DNA from: Candidatus Bipolaricaulota bacterium
Lineage (GTDB): Bacteria; Bipolaricaulota; Bipolaricaulia; Bipolaricaulales; Bipolaricaulaceae
Length of the DNA stretch: 9,227 nucleotides
Assembly: GCA_021159405.1 (NCBI GenBank)
Contig: JAGGRX010000004.1
Location: 1 to 9,227, forward strand
Direction: 5' to 3'
A program made the position numbers and the translations under genes. The notes beneath the pieces are model-generated. The model had not been told where the DNA came from. It did no database searches and worked only from the letters and a program-made list of their open reading frames with translations. Below, piece after piece: positions 1 to 4,333 of the stretch; positions within the stretch are counted from its first letter, which is position 1; every line of letters begins with the position of its first letter.

Positions 1-37
1 GGTTAGGGGAGGGGGATCGGGTAACCCGCTTGTTTTT

Positions 38-110
38 CCCCTCACCCCGACCCTCTCCCACCAGGGGAGAGGGAGGAATGCGGTGGGAGAACTGGTTGCC
101 CCTCACCCCG
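38..110. repeat. Direct repeat CCCCTCACCCCG, two copies
   Basis: The 12-base word CCCCTCACCCCG occurs at 38-49 and again at 99-110. After the first copy comes a complete hairpin (51-73). After the second copy the sequence runs into CCCCTTCGACC and the hairpin is absent, so the second looks like a truncated or decayed copy of the same element. Confidence 0.5.
51..73. repeat. Perfect GC-rich inverted repeat (9-bp arms)
   Basis: CCCTCTCCC at 51-59 pairs with GGGAGAGGG at 65-73 around a 5-base loop (ACCAG). It is immediately preceded by CCCCTCACCCCG. From memory, this combination of a CCCCTCACCC lead and a CCCTCTCCC/GGGAGAGGG hairpin resembles short palindromic elements dispersed between genes in many unrelated bacterial genomes. 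The resemblance is not verified here. No T tract follows on either strand, so I do not call it an intrinsic terminator, though a hairpin here could protect the 3' end of the efflux operon mRNA. Confidence 0.6.
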
Positions 111-268
111 CCCCTTCGACCGAGGTAACCTCCCAGATCATTACACAGCCGCCCGGCCTTTCTCGCTGACTGCACCAGCGCCGCTGCCATCATGGGGAGG
201 AAAAGCCTCAGGACGCCTGACAGGGATCGCCGAGCAGGGTCTTGGCGCCGGGGGTAAGGCGCTCCGCT

Positions 269-1051
269 TTACTCAGCGGTAGCCCGGCGGAACAGCCACT
301 GGGCCAAAAGCCCCATAGCGACTGCCAGCCCAAGGGTCACGAAGATCCCAGTGTACATGGCATCCCAGTTCCAGCCGTGCAGGACAAGCTCCCGGATGGG
401 GGCGACGGCATGAGTTACCGGGTTTATCTTGGCGATGGCGGAAAGCCAGGCCGGCATCGCCGCCTTCGGGAACAGGGCATTGCTTGCAAACATAAGGGGC
501 ATGGTAAGAAAGTTTACCAATGCCATCAGGGTCTCTTGGGTCTTTATCGTCACGGCCATGGAAAGCGAAAAGCCGCTCAGGATGGTGCTGAAGATCATGG
601 CGATAAGGAGAATCACGAGGATCCCCGCGGGGCCTGCGGCAAAGTGCACCCCAAAGCCCATGGCTATGAGGATGATCACCAGGACCTGGATCCCTCCTTG
701 GATGGCGGCGGCGAGCATCTTTCCCAAAGGGATCGCCCCCCGGGAGATGGGGGCTGCCATGAGCTTTTCAAGGTAGCCGATCCTCCGGTCCCAGATGATG
801 GAGGTCCCGGAGAACACCCCGCCGAATAGGACCGTCATCAGGATGATCCCCGGGGTCATGAAGGCGAGATAACTTTGGGTCCCCAACATCTGCTGGACAT
901 AGGGGTTATTGGAAAGACCTTCCATCACGTTCCCCATGAGCCCAAGCCAAAGAAGCGGCTGGATCAAGGTCACCATCACCCGCACCTTGGCCCGGAAGAA
1001 CTTGATGAGCTCCCGCCAGGCCACGTACCAGATATCGGAAAGCACGGTCAT
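269..1051 (-). CDS. ABC-2 type transporter permease (DrrB-like efflux)
   Basis: This is the membrane component of an ABC exporter, 260 aa, the normal size for DrrB/ABC2_membrane permeases. About six hydrophobic segments are visible, near residues 25-43, 61-84, 111-133, 140-165, 173-193 and 234-254. The cytoplasmic stretch WDRRIGYLEKLMAAPISR (about 87-104) is the conserved ABC-2 coupling region expected to contact the ATPase. The ATG lies 8 bases after GGAGG, and the upstream ATPase stop codon overlaps it as ATGA, so the two are translationally coupled. With the ATPase it probably exports a hydrophobic compound such as a drug or lipid-like molecule. The substrate cannot be read from the sequence, but the PadR regulator in the same operon favours a toxic compound. 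Confidence 0.9.
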   Translation of the reverse strand: MTVLSDIWYVAWRELIKFFRAKVRVMVTLIQPLLWLGLMGNVMEGLSNNPYVQQMLGTQSYLAFMTPGIILMTVLFGGVFSGTSIIWDRRIGYLEKLMAAPISRGAIPLGKMLAAAIQGGIQVLVIILIAMGFGVHFAAGPAGILVILLIAMIFSTILSGFSLSMAVTIKTQETLMALVNFLTMPLMFASNALFPKAAMPAWLSAIAKINPVTHAVAPIRELVLHGWNWDAMYTGIFVTLGLAVAMGLLAQWLFRRATAE

Positions 1052-2061
1052 CTTCGGATCCTCCTTGACATAACGCGTGTCCTGATCAGCTCCTCCCGCG
1101 AACCCTCCGCCTCCCGGATCTCCCGTCCGGTGTAGTGGAGGTAGACGTCGTCCAGGGTGGGGCGCTTGAGGCGGACGGAGTGGATCCCAATCCCGTGCTC
1201 CTGCGCCAGACGCACGACCTCCGGGATCAGCCGGTCGCCGTCCCGTTCCACCACGATCCGATGGATGCCATCCCGAAGCTCGCGCACCTCCCGCACCCCG
1301 GGCAGGGCCCGCAGGGCGGAGAGGAGCCCATCAAGGCCATCCTCGGCGGAGAAACGCACCGTGACCAGATCCCCCCCGATCGCCGCCTTCAGGGCCCCGG
1401 GGCGGTCTAGGGCCATGATCTTCCCCCGATCGATGATCGCCACCCGATCTGAGAGCATGTCCGCCTCCTCCATGTAGTGGGTGGTGAGGAAGATGGTCAT
1501 CTTGTGCTCAGCCCTTAAATGCTCGATGTACTCCCAGATCGTCTTCCTCGTCTGGACGTCCAAGCCCAAAGTGGGCTCATCCAGAAACAGGATCTTCGGC
1601 CGGTGGATCAGGGCGCAGGCGATATCGAGGCGCTTCAGCATCCCACCTGAGTAGGTGTCCGCTGTGTCTTTTCGCCTTTCCCATAGGCCAAAGAGCTTGA
1701 GGACCTCCTCCCCTCGGCGGCGGATCTCCGCCCGCGATAGGTGATAAAAGCGCCCTTGGAGATAGAGGTTTTCCCAGCCAGTTAAGCGGTCGTCCACCGC
1801 GGTCTCCTGGGCCGCGTAGCCGATGTTCCTCTTCACCACCCCGGGGTCACGCTGTATGTCTACCCCTAGTACCTTGATGGTCCCGGCGGTGGGCCTGAGA
1901 AGCCCGATCACACATTTTATGGTGGTGGACTTCCCGGCGCCGTTTGGGCCCAAAAAGCCGAAGATCTCCTGCTCCTTTATGGAAAAGGAGATCCCGTCCA
2001 CCGCCCGCACCCCGCCCTTATAGACCTTGACGAGGTTCTCAACCTCAATTGCACTCATCAT
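1048..2061 (-). CDS. ABC transporter ATP-binding protein (DrrA-like)
   Basis: ATPase that powers the adjacent ABC-2 permease, 337 aa. Visible motifs are Walker A GPNGAGKST (38-46), Q-loop Gln85, signature YSGGM (137-141), Walker B ILFLDEP (157-163) with the D-loop LGLD, and the switch His195 in TTHYMEEAD. After the nucleotide-binding domain (about 1-225) a C-terminal domain (about 230-310) ends in RPTLDDVYLHYTG, the hallmark of DrrA-type exporters (DUF4162-like region). The last 27 or so residues are basic and probably a tail. Two consecutive ATG codons (2061 and 2058) are possible. The second is better spaced (7 bases) from the GGAGG, while the first overlaps the PadR stop codon by 4 bases. 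An import function is unlikely given the partner permease and the C-terminal domain. Confidence 0.93.
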   Translation of the reverse strand: MMSAIEVENLVKVYKGGVRAVDGISFSIKEQEIFGFLGPNGAGKSTTIKCVIGLLRPTAGTIKVLGVDIQRDPGVVKRNIGYAAQETAVDDRLTGWENLYLQGRFYHLSRAEIRRRGEEVLKLFGLWERRKDTADTYSGGMLKRLDIACALIHRPKILFLDEPTLGLDVQTRKTIWEYIEHLRAEHKMTIFLTTHYMEEADMLSDRVAIIDRGKIMALDRPGALKAAIGGDLVTVRFSAEDGLDGLLSALRALPGVREVRELRDGIHRIVVERDGDRLIPEVVRLAQEHGIGIHSVRLKRPTLDDVYLHYTGREIREAEGSREELIRTRVMSRRIRR

Positions 2062-2504
2062 CCTTCCTCCACCAATCTTGCGAGCTTATCCCTGGCCTCT
2101 TCCAAGATATGGAAGGCCTCCTTAGCTTTTCCTTGGGAGAAAGCCTCTCGGACGAGCTGGGCCACTCGGGGCAGGAGCCGCATGGGGTGGCCGGGCTCGT
2201 CGAACGCCTTCCACACCGCCTGCTCCTTTATCCCAAGCTCCCGCAGCCATTCCTTTCGCCTGTCCCAAAGCTCGTTTAGCTGCCGTTGGCCTTCCGGGGT
2301 TAACTCCCAGTACACCTTGTTTCCCACGGGCTTGGCGCGCAGGAGCCCCGCCTCCCCCAGCATCTGTAGGAGGGGATAGACGGAGCCCGGGGAGGGCTGC
2401 CAGCCTACCTCCCGTTCGATCTCCTTTATGAGCTCATAGCCGGTCTTGCTCCCCTGGGAGAGGAGCTTGAGAACCCAGAACTTTAGCATTCCTCGCGCAA
2501 TCAT
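2058..2504 (-). CDS. PadR family transcriptional regulator
   Basis: This is a 148-aa repressor of the PadR type. The winged helix-turn-helix occupies about residues 5-75: GYELIKEIE (helix 2 area), SPGSVYPLLQMLGEAGLL (recognition helix) and YWELTPEGQ (wing). The rest (about 78-146) is a charged helical region suited to dimerisation, as in the longer PadR subfamily. The frame stays open for 58 more codons upstream, but those overlap the promoter and the glycosylase gene and look random. The chosen ATG sits 5 bases after AAGGAG and begins exactly where family homology begins. PadR proteins of this kind repress their own operon and release DNA on binding a drug, as LmrR does for LmrCD. Here the co-transcribed ABC exporter fits that scheme. 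Confidence 0.92.
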   Translation of the reverse strand: MIARGMLKFWVLKLLSQGSKTGYELIKEIEREVGWQPSPGSVYPLLQMLGEAGLLRAKPVGNKVYWELTPEGQRQLNELWDRRKEWLRELGIKEQAVWKAFDEPGHPMRLLPRVAQLVREAFSQGKAKEAFHILEEARDKLARLVEEG

Positions 2505-2509
2505 TCCCA

Positions 2510-2515
2510 CTCCTT
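2510..2515 (-). promoter_or_regulatory. Ribosome-binding site that fixes the PadR start
   Basis: AAGGAG on the minus strand lies 5 bases before the ATG at 2504. It supports that start over the long upstream extension of the frame. Confidence 0.75.
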
Positions 2516-2538
2516 CGGTTCCGATATATCGGACCCGA
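2515..2538. promoter_or_regulatory. Long palindrome, candidate PadR operator
   Basis: A perfect 14-base palindrome, TCCGATATATCGGA, occupies 2520-2533. It extends to a 24-base inverted repeat over 2515-2538 with one mismatched pair (2519 with 2534). It abuts the minus 10 box and covers the expected start site and leader of the PadR operon. One half-word, CGGTTCCG (2516-2523), reappears inverted as CGGAACCG at 2547-2554 on the other side of the minus 10 box. Binding of the PadR dimer here would block the promoter. The assignment to PadR is inferred from position and symmetry. Confidence 0.6.
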
Positions 2539-2565
2539 TTATAATGCGGAACCGACCTTGTCTCT
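2538..2565 (-). promoter_or_regulatory. Promoter of the padR-ABC exporter operon
   Basis: A perfect minus 10 box TATAAT lies at 2543-2538 on the minus strand. Seventeen bases upstream is TAGAGA, a 4/6 match to TTGACA. Transcription would begin near 2531, giving a leader of about 25 bases before the PadR ATG. The strong minus 10 and weak minus 35 fit a promoter that needs tight repression. Confidence 0.65.
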
Positions 2566-2574
2566 ACCTCCGTC

Positions 2575-2593
2575 GCCTCAGAGGCACTGAGGC
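2575..2593. repeat. Small inverted repeat between glycosylase and padR
   Basis: GCCTCAG (2575-2581) pairs with CTGAGGC (2587-2593) around a 5-base loop. It lies about 25 bases beyond the glycosylase stop codon on the minus strand. No T run follows, so it may be a weak transcription end or an additional protein-binding site upstream of the padR promoter. Confidence 0.35.
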
Positions 2594-2617
2594 AAGCTCC
2601 ATTGGACAAAGGTCGGC

Positions 2618-3289
2618 TTAGAGGCTGCCTTGTCCCTTGATGAAGTTGCAAACAGGGGCCAAGGGGCAGCCGGGGCAACGGGGCCGGGCACGGCAGTGTT
2701 CTTTTGCGTGTCGAACCAGCAGGGCGTGGTATTCCCCGTACAGCTTCGGGTCGCGGGGAAGGTTACTTTCGAAAAGCTCCTGCACCTCTTCGTAGCCGGC
2801 CTTTTCGCCTGAAAGCAGCCCCAGCCGGTGGAGGATCCTTTTCGTGTAGGCGTCCACCACGAACACGGGGTACCCGGCGGCGTAGAGGAGGATCGAGTCC
2901 GCGGTCTCCGGGCCAACCCCGGGAACGGAGAGGAGCTGTCTGCGCAGCTCCCCGGCAGGGAGGGAGAGGAGCCCCTCTACACTCCCGTGCTGGCCGATCA
3001 GCCGGAGCAGTGCGCGGAGCCTTCTTGTCTTCTGGCGGAAGAAGCCCGCCGGCCGGATGAGCTCGGCGAGCTCTCCTTCGGAGAGCCTGGCCATCCTTTC
3101 CGGGGACAGGGCCCCGGCCGCCTTGAGGCGCTGAATGGCCCGCTCCACGTTGCGCCAGGCCGTGGCCTGGGTGAGGATCGCCCCCACCATGACCTCAAAC
3201 CGGGTATCGGCCGGCCACCAGCCCTGGGGCCCGTAGGCCGAAAGGAGCCGCTGGTAGATCTCAACCAAGATTTCCCTCTTGGTTCCCAC
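2618..3289 (-). CDS. Endonuclease III-related HhH-GPD DNA glycosylase with Fe-S cluster
   Basis: Base-excision repair glycosylase of the Nth superfamily, 223 aa, resembling the endonuclease III-related group that includes Helicobacter MagIII. The N-terminal WWPADTRFEVMVGAILTQ (24-41) is typical of that group. The helix-hairpin-helix is at about 118-140 (SVPGVGPETAD). The catalytic Asp146 is present in VVDAYTKRIL, but the lysine used by bifunctional Nth for lyase chemistry is replaced by Glu128, so a monofunctional glycosylase acting on alkylated or mismatched bases is likely. Cys199, 205, 208 and 214 form a C-x5-C-x2-C-x5-C cluster motif, one residue shorter than in E. coli Nth. The frame opens with GTG at 3289. 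A TTG at 3268 (residue 8), preceded by AGAGGG, is an alternative start. It follows the amidase gene by 26 bases and is probably co-transcribed. Confidence 0.88.
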   Translation of the reverse strand: MGTKREILVEIYQRLLSAYGPQGWWPADTRFEVMVGAILTQATAWRNVERAIQRLKAAGALSPERMARLSEGELAELIRPAGFFRQKTRRLRALLRLIGQHGSVEGLLSLPAGELRRQLLSVPGVGPETADSILLYAAGYPVFVVDAYTKRILHRLGLLSGEKAGYEEVQELFESNLPRDPKLYGEYHALLVRHAKEHCRARPRCPGCPLAPVCNFIKGQGSL

Positions 3290-3315
3290 GGGATGCGATG
3301 ATAGGGGATGGCCCT

Positions 3316-3954
3316 CTAAAGGCCCAGGAAATCGAGGATCCCTTGGAGGATGCCCTGGGCGATCTCCTGTTGGTAGCCGGGGTCTACAAGGAGCCGCCGC
3401 TCGGCGGGGCAGGTGAGGTAGCCGACCTCAACCAGCACGGCAGGGAGCTCGGTGTGGCGCATGTACAGCCGCTGGGTGCGGACCCCTCGATCCCGGGCGC
3501 CGGTCTGAGCGCACACGGCCTCCTGGACCGCTTGGGCAAGGGCCCAGCTCGGGTCGTCCCGCGGGCGGGAGTCGTCCACATAGGTCTCCACCCCACAGAT
3601 CGTAGGGTCCGAACACGCGTTGGCGTGGATGGAAAGGTAAAGCACAGCCCCCACCTGTTCGGCGAACCTGACCCGCTCCACCAGCCCTATGTACCGGTCC
3701 GAGGTGCGGGTGAGAATGACCCTCAGGTTGGGGATGCCTTGGGCGAGGCTGAAGGCCCGCAGGGCGAGCGAGAGGTTGATGTCCTTCTCCTTGATCCCAG
3801 CCACGATCGCCCCCGGGTCCTTCCCCCCGTGGCCGGCGTCGATCACCACGGTGACTACGTGGGCCTGATCGGAAAGCCCCGCGTTTCCCGCCGACAGGAA
3901 GAAGATCGCAAGCGGGATCGCCAGGGTTAGGCCCAGGATCCCAAGCTTAGCCAT
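3316..3954 (-). CDS. N-acetylmuramoyl-L-alanine amidase (Amidase_3 family), exported
   Basis: Zinc-dependent amidase that cuts the amide bond between MurNAc and L-alanine in peptidoglycan, acting outside the cytoplasmic membrane in cell separation or wall turnover. The 212-aa product starts with a signal peptide or anchor (residues 1-26: MAKLG, a hydrophobic core, SAGNAG). The Amidase_3 domain (about 34-210) has all expected residues: His42 in DAGHGGKDPGA, Glu56 in GIKEKDIN, His110 in SIHANA and the catalytic Glu176 in VLVEVGYL. There is no separate wall-binding domain, so it is a minimal enzyme. The frame stays open another 82 codons upstream, but that part is proline/arginine-rich and overlaps feoA, so I place the start at the ATG before the signal sequence. 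No Shine-Dalgarno precedes that ATG. Another protease-like role is unlikely given the full active site. Confidence 0.9.
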   Translation of the reverse strand: MAKLGILGLTLAIPLAIFFLSAGNAGLSDQAHVVTVVIDAGHGGKDPGAIVAGIKEKDINLSLALRAFSLAQGIPNLRVILTRTSDRYIGLVERVRFAEQVGAVLYLSIHANACSDPTICGVETYVDDSRPRDDPSWALAQAVQEAVCAQTGARDRGVRTQRLYMRHTELPAVLVEVGYLTCPAERRLLVDPGYQQEIAQGILQGILDFLGL

Positions 3955-3960
3955 CGGGGC

Positions 3961-3989
3961 AGGGTACCCTGGGGGATTGGCCCTGCCAA
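3961..3989 (-). promoter_or_regulatory. Possible promoter of the amidase gene, near leaderless
   Basis: On the minus strand TTGGCA (3989-3984, 5/6 to TTGACA) and TACCCT (3966-3961, 3/6 to TATAAT) are 17 bases apart. The minus 10 candidate ends 6 bases before the ATG at 3954, which would put transcription start at about the start codon. The absence of a Shine-Dalgarno is consistent with that. The minus 10 match is poor. The TACCCT is part of the 12-base palindrome CAGGGTACCCTG (3960-3971). Confidence 0.35.
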
Positions 3990-4046
3990 GCGGGCTTGTC
4001 CAAACCGGCCGGAAAGGTTGGGGGGTTGTGGTGGGACGGGGTTCCC

Positions 4047-4074
4047 TTGTCCGGGAGGCATTCCCGGTTATCAT
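4047..4074 (+). promoter_or_regulatory. Candidate feoAB promoter
   Basis: TTGTCC (4047-4052, 4/6 to TTGACA) and TATCAT (4069-4074, 5/6 to TATAAT) are 16 bases apart. Transcription would start near 4081, only a few bases before the feoA ATG at 4085. No Shine-Dalgarno is present in front of that ATG, which agrees with a leaderless or near-leaderless message. Confidence 0.45.
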
Positions 4075-4085
4075 ACGTCTGATAA
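4068..4085. promoter_or_regulatory. Interrupted palindrome at the feoA start, candidate metal-repressor operator
   Basis: TTATCA (4068-4073) and TGATAA (4080-4085) are inverted 6-base arms around TACGTC. Eight of the nine base pairs of the 18-base element match. It overlaps the candidate minus 10 box, the expected transcription start and the first base of the feoA ATG, so a bound protein would shut off initiation. AT-rich symmetric words of this kind (GATAAT-like) recall Fur-type boxes, but it is not a clear match to a consensus. Iron-dependent repression is therefore an inference from the genes it controls. Confidence 0.45.
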
Positions 4086-4333
4086 TGAATTTCGATTTTG
4101 AACCGTTGCCCCTTCCCTCCCTGCCCCCCGGGCGGACCGGGCAGGTGGTCCGCATCCAAGGGGGGCGGGGCCTGACTCTGCGCCTGGCGCGCCTGGGCAT
4201 CCGGCCAGGGGCAAGGATACGCCTGATAAGCGCAAGCCCGTTTTCCGGGCCGCTCCTCGTCGAGGTAGACGGAGTGAGGGTGGCCCTGGGACGCGGTGTG
4301 ACCCGGAGGATCCTCGTTCGTCCCCTGCCATGA
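4085..4333 (+). CDS. feoA: Ferrous iron transport protein A
   Basis: Small cytoplasmic SH3-like partner of FeoB, 82 aa, normal for FeoA. Family features are the opening LPPGRTGQVVRI (about 14-25), the core LRLARLGIRPGARIRLI (about 31-47) and the final strand pair ALGRGVTRRILVRP. It is thought to bind FeoB and modulate Fe(II) uptake. The frame is open 36 codons further upstream to 3977, but the ATG at 4085 begins just before the conserved domain and lies right after the candidate promoter. The longer form would overlap the promoter and has no better ribosome site. Its TGA stop overlaps the feoB ATG as ATGA, so the two are translated together. Confidence 0.9.
   Translation: MNFDFEPLPLPSLPPGRTGQVVRIQGGRGLTLRLARLGIRPGARIRLISASPFSGPLLVEVDGVRVALGRGVTRRILVRPLP

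Larger units (their letters stand above)
1..268. other. Non-coding stretch downstream of the efflux permease
   Basis: I see no convincing gene in either strand here. Open frames entering from the right are continuations of antisense frames of the permease gene and have no ribosome-binding site or recognisable protein. The left half (about 38-110) contains a palindrome and a direct repeat annotated separately. Just after the permease stop codon, a 5-bp stem (244-248 with 258-262) has a GC-rich loop and no T run, so it is at best a weak terminator. The remainder (about 111-243) shows nothing I can name. Confidence 0.6.
3955..4084. other. Divergent intergenic region, amidase and feoA
   Basis: This 130-base gap separates two genes transcribed away from each other. 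It holds the candidate amidase promoter on the left, including the palindrome CAGGGTACCCTG (3960-3971), and the candidate feoAB promoter and operator on the right. The open frames crossing it on both strands (to 3977 on plus, to 4200 on minus) are extensions of the true genes without family similarity. Confidence 0.6.

Noticed and set aside
244..262. Possible terminator after the ABC-2 permease
   Set aside because: The stem is only 5 bp with a 9-base loop and no T run, which is too weak to call as a separate feature.
242..829. Long open frame on the plus strand, 195 codons
   Set aside because: It is antisense to the ABC-2 permease, has His/Gly/Asp-rich low-complexity composition typical of shadow frames in GC-rich DNA, and has no ribosome site or family motif.
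2505..2678. 58-codon N-terminal extension of the PadR frame
   Set aside because: It would cross the TATAAT promoter and the 3' end of the glycosylase gene. The internal ATG has a proper AAGGAG and matches the family start.
3298..3930. Plus-strand open frame of 210 codons opposite the amidase
   Set aside because: The opposite strand carries a complete amidase with all catalytic residues. This frame shows no recognisable motif.
3960..3971. Perfect 12-base palindrome CAGGGTACCCTG just upstream of the amidase ATG, considered as an operator
   Set aside because: It may simply be a short chance palindrome in GC-rich DNA and does not extend beyond 12 bases. I kept it only as a note in the promoter entry.
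3977..4084. 36-codon N-terminal extension of FeoA
   Set aside because: FeoA proteins are about 75-85 aa. The extension covers the candidate promoter and has no better ribosome site.
3955..4200. 82-codon N-terminal extension of the amidase frame
   Set aside because: It is rich in Arg/Pro, overlaps feoA on the other strand, and would bury the clear signal peptide beginning at the internal ATG.
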